NCBI GenBank assembly: GCA_903772945.1 | Contig: CAICTM010001041.1 | Span: forward strand, 1-39,098 | Source: Seminavis robusta | Taxonomy: Eukaryota > Bacillariophyta > Bacillariophyceae > Naviculales > Naviculaceae | Length of the DNA: 39,098 nucleotides | Direction: 5' to 3' | In this document: in pieces, positions 1 to 10,301 of the stretch | Position numbering within the stretch: the first letter of the stretch is position 1 | Layout of the letters: each line of letters starts with the position of its first letter | Notes under the pieces: model-generated | The model's database searches: none | Seen by the model: only the letters and a program-made list of their open reading frames with translations | What the model was told of the DNA's origin: nothing | Translations under genes and position numbers: made by a program

Positions 1-1098
1 TTACAATACCACTGCACACCAAGTTGGATAACAAATTCCAACAAGGATTACCACAGAGGTGCCTTCGTGGGAGTCCGAAGATCGAAGAGGAGCAACGATC
101 GAACATACGAACGATTGAAGATAGTAGAGGTGCAAACGATCCCGGTACGCACTCTTCAAAAAAAAACAGGCAGCCTCATTGCAAGCCTCACTATCAGAGC
201 ATCGCTGACAGAGCTGATAGAGTAGAGGTCAAAACGAGAGTTAGTAGAGGTGCAAACGATCGAACGATCGATCCGATCGACGATGGTGTGTTTTGAGTCT
301 TGTTATCTCAGTATTATTATCTCAAAAAAGTAATAATCTTTAGCTTCTTTTAAATCTTTGTTTGAGTCCTTTAAACCCACCGGCTGATAGAATATTGGTA
401 GCGATCATTTTGTTAAATCTTTTTTGAGTCCTTTAAGTCCAGTAGTGTTCCGTTTAGTCATTTGTTTAGTGCATTGTAGTCGCCAGGTAGACACCATGTT
501 TTGACTAAAAACTGACTAAATTGTTTAGTCCGAGATTTAGTCATCTGCTGGTAGACACCACCATTACTAAAGGATAATGACTAAATCTTGAACTAAACAA
601 CCACCTAAAGGTTTCCTTTAGTCGCTACTTTAGTCCCTTGGGTAGAGAGCGGCCTTAGATGGTTCCTTCATAGAAGGCATCGGGGCCGTTTAGGGTGGAC
701 CACTCGGCATAAACCTGGCCACGGCATTTGTTTCAGCACTACGCAACGTTCGACCCTTTCGGCCAAATCTGGCCATCCGATACAACAACCAACAAAGAAA
801 TGCAACTACATATACATAAGCAATGTCATCTCAATCCAACTTGTCACAATGATATGATTTCTGTCTTGACATGGTCTTCTCATCAGAAGACTCTCCGACT
901 AAACTTCTCGATATCGTCGTGCATCTCAATTTCCACGATGCGAAACCACGGTCTAAGACGATGCCACGAGCAGGATCCACGAGCTACAGACGCACAAGTG
1001 GTACGGTACCACCGTACTTTCAAAGCAGTCCTCGTTACCGTATCAATCATGCAATACAAAAGTGGATACCGCTACCGTACGTCTTTAGAAGCGCTACT
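1..1098. other. Non-coding stretch with short repeats
   Basis: I see no convincing gene here. The 90-codon frame at 24-296 owes part of its length to a duplicated motif (AGTAGAGGTGCAAACGATC near 126 and 246) and resembles nothing known. From about 420 to 650 the DNA is packed with TTTAGTC / GACTAAA motifs and folds into the hairpin listed separately. The stretch 660-1090 shows nothing I can name. It lies downstream of the minus-strand LRR gene, so it may include that gene's 3' flank. Confidence 0.6.
521..600. repeat. Long imperfect hairpin (MITE-like)
   Basis: Positions 521-544 and 577-600 are inverted repeats of 24 nt that match at 22 positions, separated by a 32-nt loop. The arms carry the TTTAGTC motif, which recurs in the flanks (about 497-520 and 615-640), so the palindromic tendency extends further out. 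GGTAGACACC occurs both before the left arm (about 487) and in the loop (about 550). This looks like a miniature inverted-repeat element or a fragment of one. I found no clean target-site duplication. Confidence 0.6.
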
Positions 1099-3579
1099 TT
1101 ACCTTTTAACTACTTGTTTCGTTCGTCGGTGACGACGACGACGACGACAACGCCAACTCGTATTTGAATAGCAACGATTGCAGCAATAGGGAAAGACACA
1201 CTCAACTCTCGCTTCACCAGTTCCGCCACAGTCGGACCACACATCCTCCAATTTACTAGATGCAGACTCTTGAGAACGAAGCTCGCAAATGCGCTCGGGC
1301 ATGCTCCCGGTCAACAGGTTGTTGTGCATCAACAAACTATGCAAAACAGACAAAATTCCTGGTTGCACGTCGGGAATAATTCCGCTCAAAAAGTTGCCGT
1401 CTATCCAAAGGTTCTCCAGCAATGGTGCAGTAAAAAAGTTCGTGGGAAGGGGACCAATGAAGGAATTGTTGGATAAGATGACATGCTTCAGCGAGGGAAT
1501 GCCAAACAAGGATTCAGGGACATTGCCCGCCAAAAAGTTGCGGGAGACGTCCAAACGCTCCAGTTGCACGAAATCCGCAAAAATGCTCGCTGGCAGAGTT
1601 TCGTTCATGTAGTTGGTGTTCAAGACCATGTTGACCAGACTTGTCAGTTGCGAAAACGATCCTGGAATTGGTCCAGTGATCGAGTTCTCACTCAACCGAA
1701 CATCCGTCAAGGATACCAGATTCCCAATGGCAGTCGATATTGTGCCGGAGAGATAGTTGCTGTCAAGTTGTAGTACTTGAAGCTTTGTGATTCGATACAA
1801 TTCCTCGGGGATGCGACCTTCGAGGATATTCTTATTCAACCGCAGCCGGTGCAGATCCGTCAGTAAGCCCAGATGGCTTGGAATGACACCCACAAAATTG
1901 CCAGCTGCCAGATCCAGCGATGTCAATTTGGAAAAAACCTCTGCCAGGGTAGGTGGAATAGTGCCAGCGAACATGCTGTTGGACAAGTTTAGACTCAACA
2001 ACTCGCTTCCAAAACGGTTGTCATTGTCGTCCAGAACATTGGGAAGTAACCAGTCTTCCAGCGACCCGTAGATGCTCGTATTGGACACGACCAGTTCCTT
2101 TAGAGACGAAAGCAGCTGAATTTCTCGAGGAATCTCACCACCACCACCACCACCACCACCGTCCTGCAAAAGTCCCGACACGGTGGTTGCCGTGAAACGA
2201 AGTGCCATGACTCGTCCATCTGGTGTGCACTGGATGGCTCTCTCGTCGTTATTATTGTCATCGTCAGACGAGGGTGTCCAATCGCATTCGGACTGAGAGG
2301 CATTGAGCCAACTCTGTTGCTGTTGTTCCTGTTGCAGATTGTCACCTTGTCGTGGCTGCTGGCGAGTAGTTGGGTCTGCGCCGGTGTCGTCAACAGAGCC
2401 TCCTTTTTGAAACGAATAGTATATCGATGCCAGTGCAAATTTCTGCTCTTTTTCCCAGTCCTCCATGGCCAATAAATCCTCACTGCTGTAGCTCGAGGCC
2501 ATCCATTGCAATGCCTGTGGCTTTGGAGACGTTGCTTCCTGAGTTGCCTCGCTGCTGAACTCTGGGAGTGTAATATTGGCTCCCGACTCTCCCAGTGGGA
2601 TTGGTACTTTTGTGTAGTTGACAGTGGGCAGTAATTGTTCTGTAGCGTTTGGTTGTGAGACCGGTGTTATGGATGGGTCGTTAGTCTGGTTGGCCTGTGG
2701 TGGACTAGTACCGGTATTGGAGTTGTTGTTGTCAAAAATGTTTGCACTTGTGGTACTGGTATCATTGGTCATGTCAACAGGAGCAGCAGTGGGAGGCTTA
2801 GTTCTTGTGACGCTGCCAACAGGAGGTGTTGTGTCTGGTTGCTCATTTTCCTTTTTGCAACTGGTAACAGCACCACAAACAATGCCAGTAATAGCAGCTC
2901 CAGTCCACATGATTGACACGAGAACTATGGCAGCAGCAAAAATGATGCAACAACGCTTCTGATGTGCCAAGTTGTCCTTTTCAGGTTCCTCGTCTTCTTC
3001 GTCTTCCTCCTCGTCCATGAGAGGGGCTTCTAAGTCTTCAACCTCTTCAACCTCTTCAACCTCTTGTTCACGTCTGTATTCCTCTTCAAACTTCTCACTT
3101 TCTACATGTACATGAAACTCTGACTCGTCTTGGTCTTGATCTTGATCTTGTGGGAGTTCCTGTGATTCAGGTACTGCAGTACCTTCAGGTGCTAGTATTT
3201 CCTCTTCATCCTCTTCCTCCTCTTTTACCTGTACCTGCATTTGTTCTGAACCTGAACCTGAAGCAGTATCCTGATCTTCTGCTTCACTAGCACTATCATA
3301 ATCTTCCTCTGCTTCATCCTGCTCAGTTGCTGCTTCTTCTGCTTCACTAGTACTATTACTGTCATCAGCTGCATCAGGTGCATCAGCTGCATCAGCTTGA
3401 CTTTGCTGCCTTTGTTTCTTTCTTGCAGCTTCCACGGCCGTCATAAGATCTTGCGAGTCCACTGGCGGGGCTTGATCCAACTGGAGCTCACTATTGCTCA
3501 TGCTGAGCATGGCCACTGAAGCAACTTCCCTGCTGGCTGCCAACTGCGCCTTGCGGGCTTCTCGGTCAGAGCTGTACAT
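1099..3579 (-). CDS. Membrane-anchored leucine-rich-repeat protein
   Basis: Single-exon frame of 826 aa from the ATG at 3577-3579 to TAA at 1099-1101. Residues 1-205 are very acidic and low-complexity (Glu/Asp/Gln runs, QDQDQDQDE), with no signal peptide. Residues about 210-237 form one hydrophobic transmembrane segment, preceded by KR. A Ser/Thr/Asn/Pro-rich linker follows, with many N-x-S/T sites and a poly-Gly run at about residue 477 (CCA repeats at 2139-2160). Residues about 500-765 hold roughly ten plant-type LRRs with repeats such as LTSLDLAAGNFVGVIPSHLG. The C-terminus has a Cys cluster (CVFPYCCNRC) and a basic Arg run encoded by CGA repeats. The likely topology is an acidic tail in the cytoplasm and LRRs outside or lumenal. 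Diatoms have many such LRR proteins of unknown ligand. There is no kinase domain. Confidence 0.85.
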   Translation of the reverse strand: MYSSDREARKAQLAASREVASVAMLSMSNSELQLDQAPPVDSQDLMTAVEAARKKQRQQSQADAADAPDAADDSNSTSEAEEAATEQDEAEEDYDSASEAEDQDTASGSGSEQMQVQVKEEEEDEEEILAPEGTAVPESQELPQDQDQDQDESEFHVHVESEKFEEEYRREQEVEEVEEVEDLEAPLMDEEEDEEDEEPEKDNLAHQKRCCIIFAAAIVLVSIMWTGAAITGIVCGAVTSCKKENEQPDTTPPVGSVTRTKPPTAAPVDMTNDTSTTSANIFDNNNSNTGTSPPQANQTNDPSITPVSQPNATEQLLPTVNYTKVPIPLGESGANITLPEFSSEATQEATSPKPQALQWMASSYSSEDLLAMEDWEKEQKFALASIYYSFQKGGSVDDTGADPTTRQQPRQGDNLQQEQQQQSWLNASQSECDWTPSSDDDNNNDERAIQCTPDGRVMALRFTATTVSGLLQDGGGGGGGGEIPREIQLLSSLKELVVSNTSIYGSLEDWLLPNVLDDNDNRFGSELLSLNLSNSMFAGTIPPTLAEVFSKLTSLDLAAGNFVGVIPSHLGLLTDLHRLRLNKNILEGRIPEELYRITKLQVLQLDSNYLSGTISTAIGNLVSLTDVRLSENSITGPIPGSFSQLTSLVNMVLNTNYMNETLPASIFADFVQLERLDVSRNFLAGNVPESLFGIPSLKHVILSNNSFIGPLPTNFFTAPLLENLWIDGNFLSGIIPDVQPGILSVLHSLLMHNNLLTGSMPERICELRSQESASSKLEDVWSDCGGTGEARVECVFPYCCNRCYSNTSWRCRRRRRHRRTKQVVKR

Positions 3580-4511
3580 GGTCGACTTATCTTAAGGTAA
3601 AGATGCTATCAATGCTATCATTGCTATCAATATGATACAGGTACCTTCAGTCTGGCAAGAGCAACTTCCCGTTGCTGCAAATATGCTTCCGTTCTTCACC
3701 TTGCGAAAATTTGGCTTTCACAGTCATTTGTCGCACGAATGAGTAGAGTCGCGTCTGGTCGGACCCCAAAAGTGCATTGGTGTAAGGGGGGTTTAGTGTT
3801 TAGTGTAGGTACATGTAGATTATCTAGAATATGTGCATTGGTTGGTTTGACCGAGAGAAGCCAGGGAGGGAGGAGACAGCCCCATGCAGATGTCGCTGGC
3901 AACCACAAGTAGTTAGATTGGATTGGATTCGATTGGGATCCTGTTGCCCACCTTGTATAAGGGGATCTTTTAAAAGGGGAGCTGTATTCTTCTCCTTCAT
4001 ATACCAGGTACCAACTTGCTTCTAAGGAAGTGTCCGATTGCATAGTTACTTGGGCAGCACTTCTTGAGCGAAAGTCCACGTTGAAGCACTAGTACTCTTC
4101 AAATTTCGATCCTTTTCGTCTTTGTGTATCGTCTTTCTTCGCTTTTGTGCTACTAGTCTACCGGTAGCCAACCAAAGTGGCCCATCTCTTACTTTGGCAG
4201 TGCGCACTGCACTGCCTTGCACTGCACTGCACTGCACTGCACTGCTTCGACTACTGACCCTGTACCACTGAGCATTGCCTACTTGTTTCTTACTTCTACC
4301 GATAGCTAGCCATGGACGAAACGCTGCACCTAATGCACAGTGTCCAGAATTTTTGCCAGGACCTGGACCTAAGCTAAAGAATGAGTGTCAATTGATTGAT
4401 TGAGTTCGTTCACTATTTGCTATGTACATTGAATTGCATTATTGGAGTCTACCGATTGTATGTACAGTTCTTTGTTGCGTTTTGTTGACACGGTATGGTA
4501 TGGTGGTATGC
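3580..4511. other. Intergenic region between LRR and Tic20-like genes
   Basis: Holds the upstream region of the LRR gene and the downstream region of the Tic20-like gene. Open frames here are short and unlike known proteins. It contains a TACCGGTA palindrome at 4159-4166 and the ACTGC tandem repeat listed separately. Confidence 0.6.
4206..4245. repeat. ACTGC pentanucleotide tandem repeat
   Basis: Two copies of ACTGC (4206-4215), one degenerate unit (CTTGC), then five perfect copies (4221-4245). It lies in intergenic DNA and is a simple microsatellite likely to vary in length. Confidence 0.9.
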
Positions 4512-5207
4512 TCAGAAAGGTCCCACCAATAGTTCACTCCATTCACTAATGAATGGGATCTGGTCTGGTTTCTTTCCCTTTAGGTTGCAAAAGACACAGT
4601 ATCCCACCAGGGAAAGTATGTAATAATAGGTAAAGTTGGAGCAAGGTTCAGCCAGTGCTCTAGGAATATCTTCTCCTTCAAATGATCCAGCAATGAGTTC
4701 AGGAGCTATCAAAGACACATTAATGAGTGCAGCTTGTTGCGCAGAGAACCTGACATTCCTAGCCATGTCTGTGTTTTGTCTGGTTCCCAATGTCAGAGCA
4801 ATGAAAAAGACCAATCCAGTAAAGGGGAAAATATCCCACAAGTTTACCAGACCTCCCAAGAAAATGTCATGCAGCAACCCAACTGGAGGAATTCGGTCAA
4901 ACAAAAACTTGCCAAAATGATCTCCATCCAAAAGAGGCAAAAAGTAAGGAACACAAGCTTTCAATTTATCACTTCCTTCCAGGTCACTGTCTTCGCTCCA
5001 CATGCTCTTTTTCAATGCAGTGCCGGTACTACTAAGTCTTCTACTGGTACTACTAGTACTACTAACTCTAATGCTTGCATGGTGAAGCCGTGGGATTTGC
5101 GGGACCTGATCCCGGACAAAAGCACGGGCAGTCCCACTCTGATGAAGCAGCAGCAAAAGTGCTATTGATACGACCATCAGAGACGGTCTCATCATTCCGC
5201 GTCTCAT
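4512..5207 (-). CDS. Tic20-like plastid inner-membrane protein
   Basis: Intronless frame of 231 aa from the ATG at 5205-5207 to TGA at 4512-4514. The N-terminus is a signal peptide with a strong hydrophobic core (IALLLLL), ending in a TARAFVRD segment that resembles the diatom ASAFAP cleavage motif with its Phe. A Ser/Thr-rich transit-peptide-like stretch follows to about residue 65. The mature part matches the Tic20/Ycf60 pattern: VPYFLPLLDGDHFGKFLFD, then hydrophobic segments around residues 105-140, a VRFSAQQAALINVSL segment where Tic20 has its conserved R[FY]NxxQA motif, and a last hydrophobic helix with a KGKKPDQIPFISEWSE tail. Tic20 proteins form part of the protein-conducting channel of the inner plastid envelope. 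The family call rests on these motifs and on four expected membrane segments. The exact paralogue is not determinable. Confidence 0.8.
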   Translation of the reverse strand: MRRGMMRPSLMVVSIALLLLLHQSGTARAFVRDQVPQIPRLHHASIRVSSTSSTSRRLSSTGTALKKSMWSEDSDLEGSDKLKACVPYFLPLLDGDHFGKFLFDRIPPVGLLHDIFLGGLVNLWDIFPFTGLVFFIALTLGTRQNTDMARNVRFSAQQAALINVSLIAPELIAGSFEGEDIPRALAEPCSNFTYYYILSLVGYCVFCNLKGKKPDQIPFISEWSELLVGPF

Positions 5208-5988
5208 GGTGCTGTCTTTTTGAAGAAAAAAGGAAGTGATGGCTAAGTCAATGTTAACCTATCATGGAGGATCCAAACGACAGCAGACAGCAGACAGCAC
5301 AGCAATCGAACGATCTGTTCAGAGCAGAGAAAATCGCAGAAGCCCACAGCCTCCAAAAGAATGACACGTTGAAGTTGAGAATTGAGTGGGTCGGCGACGA
5401 CAACGACGGCCAGAAGGTCGCATCAACAGTAGGGATAGAGATAATGGCAAGTCAAAGGTTAAGGTTCACTAGCACGAGCACGATCACCATCATTGCTTTT
5501 TTCTTCCGAGTGCAAATAGACTACTGGTACGATTACGATATAGATGTCGTGGTGATGTGAAAGCCTAGTATAGCAATGGTGTCATGGGCTTTATGATTTA
5601 TGAATTCATTTTGTGCTAGCTAGTTCTATTGAACTGGGATACCGTATTGTAGAACGGCTTGGGGGTTGTGCGTCCATCTCTTTCTCTTTCACTTTCAATC
5701 ATCGGGAATGTCAAAAGACGCCGACGAGCTTTCCCAGGGCTTGCTCGTAACCCTTTTTCATTCATATCTATGTTCGGAGCGTCATTTGTTGTGTAGCGTT
5801 TGGATTGCCGTCTTCCCCGAGCTTATTGTTGTGGATCGATCAAGATCTGTTTGTGGCTTGTTGTTTTGATTTTGCACCGAGGAATGGGGCGGCATTCACA
5901 GAGAAACTGAACAACTGTACCGGTAGCTCAAATACATTCACTTGGTAGTTTTCCTACCAACTGCTTCCATACCGGTAGGCTGCTTTAG
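5208..5988. other. Intergenic region, no supported gene
   Basis: The largest frame is a 98-codon one on the plus strand at 5264-5560, with low-complexity content and no recognisable domain. I do not call it a gene. TACCGGTA occurs at 5918-5925 and 5970-5977, and CTAGCTAG at 5616-5623. This segment includes the upstream region of the Tic20-like gene and the 3' flank of the BspA-like gene. Confidence 0.55.
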
Positions 5989-7082
5989 TTAGAACTCCCC
6001 GCAATTGTCGAGCATGCGATGTGTGACGGCATCTTTGTGGATGTTCCATTTCATTTCCACCTTTTCTTTGTAACTAAAGGTTCTGGCATCTCTCAGCATT
6101 CGCTCCATGTCAGTAATGGAAGATACATGCCAATCGGAAATGTCGGCATTGAATTTCAGTGCATGCAGGAACATGTACGAGGCCGTGGTGACTTTGGACA
6201 CGTCCCACGCTGAAATGTCTGAATTGAAACTCTTGGCCATGGCAAACATGCTTTGCAATGATGAGTAAAAGAAAGTAAGCAACTCCAAACACAGGAACAG
6301 ATGCCTGCAAACACAGATATAAAGATGCATGTAGCTCACCGACTCATGGAGGTAGCCTTGCTGGTGTCCCAGTAGGAAAGCTCCTGGTTAAATTCAATGG
6401 CATTCTGAAACCTGTCGTAAAGCAAAGAATGAAAGCCATGCAGGTTAGAAAACCCATTCCCAACCTCAACCAATGGCAAGATAGGTACATGGTACCCAAC
6501 CCTATCTGAAGCTGCTACTTGTAATTTGGTAGCATGCAGCCAGCAATTCCTAGCTAGCTAGCTCCCTGCAGCTTGCCTCCCTGAAACTTACATGGCAGTG
6601 AAATCAGTGACTTTGCTGACAGACCACATTCCAATATCTTCATTGAAGGCTGTATGGTCGTAGAATAAGTCACTCATGTCCGTGACTAAACGGGTGCACC
6701 AATTTCCAATGGGCCAACCGTATTCTAGATAGGAAAGGGTTAGCTATCATACCTAACTATTCCAAGCTAGCTAGCTATAGCTAACAAAGAGAAGAAGAGA
6801 AGAAAACTTACTCTCCGCCATCTCCATGTCAACGTGGTTGTGTCCGTGGTATCTATCCACGGCATCGACTAGCTCTTCCTTGGTTTCAAAGCATCGAAAC
6901 TGATGACCTTCTTCGACTTCCATGGTAAAGTGTTCCCCGGCATTTTGGCCTTGAAAGGAAACTGACTCTGTCTTCTCGTGCTCTTCCATCGTTATAGTGG
7001 CCAAACTACATGGTAGAGAAGCTACTGCACACAACAACGCCAACAAGGCCGTTCGTCTCACACGTTGGAAGGATGGCGCCAT
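5989..7082 (-). CDS. Secreted BspA-like protein (DUF285 repeats)
   Basis: Four exons deduced from frame continuity: 7082-6812, 6724-6592, 6411-6340 and 6250-5989. All introns are GT-AG (donors GTAAGT, GTAAGT, GTGAGC), and the joined length is 738 nt, giving 245 aa. The N-terminus is a signal peptide (LLALLCAVASLPCSLA). A segment CFETKEELVDAVDRY and then KYGWPIGNWCTRLVTDMSDLF open the family's characteristic start. About three copies of the DUF285 unit follow, for example FNSDISAWDVSKVTTASYMF and FNADISDWHVSSITDMERML. The family (PF03382, first seen in bacterial surface proteins) is abundant in diatoms, where proteins are thought to be secreted or surface-exposed. Their ligand is unknown. This copy is short compared with many-repeat members. 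The introns hold CTAGCTAG palindromes (6550-6561, 6767-6774). Confidence 0.85.
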
Positions 7083-7751
7083 GGTCGTCGTTTTTCTTTG
7101 GTTTTATTGTGTGTCCTATCGTCCGTTACGTTGCGGGGAAGGTCCTTTTTATCGCGGCAAGTCCAATGGGATTGCTGGCATTGTGGCTTTTCAATGACTT
7201 CTAGTAATGACCACAGCTATCTACGTCTACGCGAGTGACCATCTTCGTAAAGCTAGGTTTAGGCTCTTTGAAATTCAATGGAGGGGATATCAGCAGGAGA
7301 AAGCATACCAGTACAAGTAAATGATCCCTTCTAGAATCTTTCTCTGGATCAATGGAACGAACCGAGATAGAGGTCCTTATCAGCAGTCACGTACAGTAGT
7401 ATGTACCGGTAGGGTAAGGTCCACTTGGTGGAACGGAACCGTCTTGGGAGACGAAAGGAGGCTCCCGTACATGTATGACGGACTTGGAGGCAACGATACA
7501 GTTCCACTGAATTGTGAATTGTGACGAAGTATGTAAAATGTTGTGGCCAGCAGCAAGGCAGTTATGTTAATAATAATTTTGAGAATAGCGTGGCATCTTG
7601 CAGTAATCTAGATCCTTGAAACAAATAATAGCTGCTGTACCAAGTAAATACAGCAACGGCCTGCTTCAGTGCAGTGACTCGACTCGACTCAATTGGATGC
7701 ATCAACGTAGATTCTTCTTCTCAACTGGTCGGTGCAGTTCTTGTGTACTTA
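7083..7751. other. Intergenic region
   Basis: Upstream region of the BspA-like gene and 3' flank of the next minus-strand gene. I see only short open frames without known similarity. TACCGGTA lies at 7404-7411 and TACATGTA at about 7469. The GACTC trinary repeat near 7677-7690 is simple sequence. Confidence 0.55.
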
Positions 7752-8591
7752 CTAGATCCCGCTGGTGGCACTAGAATGTCGCAACATCATTCTCTCATTG
7801 ACAGTATCTTGAGTAGGACTGTTATTCATGTAGATAGGGCACTTGTCACAAGTGACAGTGACCATGTCGGAGGGTCCCAGATTCGGTTTCTTTTCACTGA
7901 GTCCATAGATGCAGTGAAGGATGGTACTGGTGAATGTGTTGCAATTGTTGGTGAGGGGATTGTAGTCTACACCTGCCCAGTTGGACCAGCAAGTTTCATG
8001 GGAAGTGTCACAGAGAGCATGATAGGCAAAGTCTCCAGTCTATAGATAAGTGTACGTGAGTAAGTAAGTCATGTATGGGAAAGTACGGGTATAGGTCAGG
8101 CAGTGAAATAGATAAGACAGTTCAAATCAAGTCTAGCTAGCCAGCTAGCTAGAACGTACCTTATTACCGCTGTTTCCGTATAGGTAAAGTGATTTTTGCT
8201 CTGTATCAGCATTGCCAATGACAGCTCTTTTTTCATTGAGTGGGAAATGTGTTTCAGGGTCTTTATGGGGAGCCCCACAGCAGCGTTCCGTGCAGGGCGC
8301 CCCTCCGTATCCGAATTCGATGCAATTGGCAGTCCTAGAAGACCACCAAGTGGTGGGAATCTCTGCAAAGTCCGTCAGACTAGCAATCGAGCCGTCCAAG
8401 TACTTTTGATCCTCTAAAGAAAATCCTTCTTGTGGACACACCAGCACTTCTGTATGGAAAATCCAACCACCCGTGTTGGCCAAGGGAAACTTTTGCAAAA
8501 ACACGTACGAAGTGCTGCCAGCTTCACTACTACTAGTAGCACTGACCAAGCAAATAGCTAAGATACCCACGAGAAGACTCCACACTGACAT
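7752..8591 (-). CDS. Secreted PPPDE/DeSI-like (papain-like fold) protein
   Basis: Two exons, 8591-8160 and 8039-7752, joined in phase 0 across a 120-nt GT-AG intron (donor GTACGT), giving 239 aa. I chose the ATG at 8589-8591 because it places a signal peptide first (MSVWSLLVGILAICLVSA). The frame stays open upstream to 8819, and another ATG lies at 8646-8648. The mature protein has His46 in GGWIFHTEVLVC, an FGYGG segment, a CTERCCG cluster, and near the C-terminus DYNPLTNNCNTFTSTIL with Cys177. This order (His in an 'H.xEV' strand, later an 'NNCNxF' Cys) resembles PPPDE/DeSI isopeptidases and neighbouring papain-like families. The protein being secreted and having eight or more extra Cys is unusual for DeSI. 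Function is inferred only. Another NlpC/LRAT-like family is possible. Confidence 0.55.
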
Positions 8592-9143
8592 CGTTGTAGA
8601 CAGACAAGTGCTAGTACTATTAGTTCTGGTAGACGATAGAAACACCATTGTCTCTTGGTTTTGTGTGGGATCTTTTGGGAATGGATCTCCTTGTTGCACG
8701 ACCAAGGAAGATAGATAACCTCTAACACGTGCTACGGTAGCGTAGCGCTCTAGAAGATCGCGCACTCGCTCAGCGACGGCAAAGGAGGCTTCCAACGAAG
8801 TTTGGTTTTCAACTTGCATATGGTGCCTTCAGAGGGCCATGAAAGTTTGTTTGAGAGCCTTGATTGAATCACTCCTGGAGTGACAGGTAAGACCTTGCCC
8901 CTCAGTGCCATCAGGGCCTGGTGGTTGGGAATGATTTCCTCGGCTGCACGTAACCGACAGGATGGCATTGCGGAACAGGAACCTAGTACTAGACGTGCAT
9001 AGCCAATAAAGTGGAAGAGCCATGCCTATTGAAGCATACGCTTTTCAATCTGGGCTGATCATGCACAGGAGTATTCATCAGCACTAATAAAGTTTCCCTA
9101 TCCATCTTCTATTTCTTTTTCCAATATTTACTTTTAGTTTTGG
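8592..9143. other. Intergenic region
   Basis: Includes the upstream region of the PPPDE-like gene. The open frame that continues upstream of its chosen start (to 8819) could be a longer N-terminus, but it would bury the signal peptide, so I treat it as 5' leader. Nothing else is recognisable. Confidence 0.5.
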
Positions 9144-9944
9144 TTACTCCTGTTTCTGCTCTTCCTCTACGGCACTGTCATTGTCATTGTCATTGCTTTG
9201 TGACTGTGACTCTTGCTGCTGTGTTGTAGTTTCTTCTTTGGGCATGAGTAGTTTGACCCAGTCATAGAGCGTGGCCTCTGCCAGTTTGCCTCCCACAATT
9301 TCTGTTTGTACTTTTCCTTCTTTGAGGAATAAAAAGGTGGGCCATCCCGTGACTCCGTATTGATTGACAATCAAATGGTGTTCCTCTACATGGACCTTTA
9401 GAAAGAGTACTTTGTCTTGGAATTCTTCACTTTCCGCTAGTTCTTGGAACAATGGAGCTACGCGTTCGCAAGGAGCACAGTTGTCAGAATACAAGTAAAT
9501 GACAACCAGTTGGCCAGTTGCTTTGGTTTCTTCTAGAATGTCATCCAAGTGAATAATTGAAGTGGGCTGCAGAAATCAGACAACAAGAATGAACTTGAAA
9601 GAGTGAGGGCGCATCTGGAGGTGGTTTGCCTACCAGTACCGGTACACGAGCAGTAGTTGGCTTGCAAGGTTGCACGGTATCATACATGGCTCACAGCTCA
9701 TAGCATTGTGTCAGACCTGTAGCAAACTTACATACTGAATTTCCCCTCCTCTAAGCTGTAACAGAGAAGACAGCCCTGGTGCCTGCTGATCTAGACACAA
9801 GTTGGTTGCTGCTGCACGAGTTTTCCGCGGGAATGAATGGTACTGCTTCCTCCAGCCGTGGACAGTACCAATAGTGGATAGCAGATAGCTCAGCAAGAGA
9901 AGCTTCAAGCATGAAGCTTGAGATAGCTTAGTAAGAGAAGTCAT
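9144..9944 (-). CDS. Secretory-pathway thioredoxin-domain protein
   Basis: Two exons, 9944-9732 and 9566-9144, phase 0, with a 165-nt intron (GTAAGT...CTGCAG), giving 211 aa. Exon 1 encodes a signal peptide (LKLLLLSYLLSTIGTVHG) and a linker ending LQLRGGEIQY. The thioredoxin domain starts in exon 2 with PTSIIHLDDILEETKATG and has the active site CAPC (Cys101, Cys104) where classic thioredoxins have CGPC. The cis-proline loop GVTGWPTF (Pro147) and the final helix ATLYDWVKLLM are present. The last 35 residues are Gln/Ser/Asp/Glu-rich. The signal peptide implies the ER, another secretory compartment or, via a bipartite leader, the plastid. No ER-retention signal is seen. The change Gly-to-Ala in the active site should shift its redox potential, which is inference. 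The intron holds TACCGGTA at 9637-9644. Confidence 0.85.
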
Positions 9945-10301
9945 ACTACTAGCTAGCTAGTTGTCTACTTGTATGATAATAAATTGCCAGCCTGTAACGA
10001 TAGTGTTGTATTGTCTCAGCTGTCTCAATCAGCCGTTGTTCCTTCTTTCTTTCAAGGGTTGTTTTGCAAGGGTGTCAGTCATTGGAGCTTCAGCCTTCCA
10101 CGTGGAAGATTTTGGATACTATCCGTGAGTGATCAGCCACGAGAAGATCCGTGTTTTGGAGTGGGATTGGATCTGCAGCCAACTTCGACCATGGCACAAT
10201 CCTCTCGATATCACCGCAGTCCACAAGCATAGTGAGGATAGACCGCTTTCTCTCTCTCCTCTTCGTTGATAGACTCCGTCTTGGCTCAGGTCGCATTCAC
10301 C
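9945..10301. promoter_or_regulatory. Divergent intergenic region (thioredoxin / LSM4)
   Basis: The 357 nt between the ATG of the minus-strand thioredoxin gene and the ATG of the plus-strand LSM4 gene must hold both promoters and 5' UTRs. CTAGCTAG repeats (9949-9960) lie only a few bases upstream of the thioredoxin start. I could not identify a TATA box or initiator with confidence. Confidence 0.5.

Noticed and set aside
24..296. 90-codon frame at the left edge with repeated SRGAND
   Set aside because: The repeated peptide comes from a duplicated DNA motif; no similarity and repeat-rich surroundings.
7674..8045. 123-codon plus-strand frame
   Set aside because: Lies antisense to exon 2 of the PPPDE-like gene, which joins cleanly with exon 1 and ends in a sensible stop.
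8160..8819. Longer N-terminus for the PPPDE-like gene starting at 8819
   Set aside because: It would place 76 residues before a clear signal peptide; the internal ATG at 8589-8591 is the better start.
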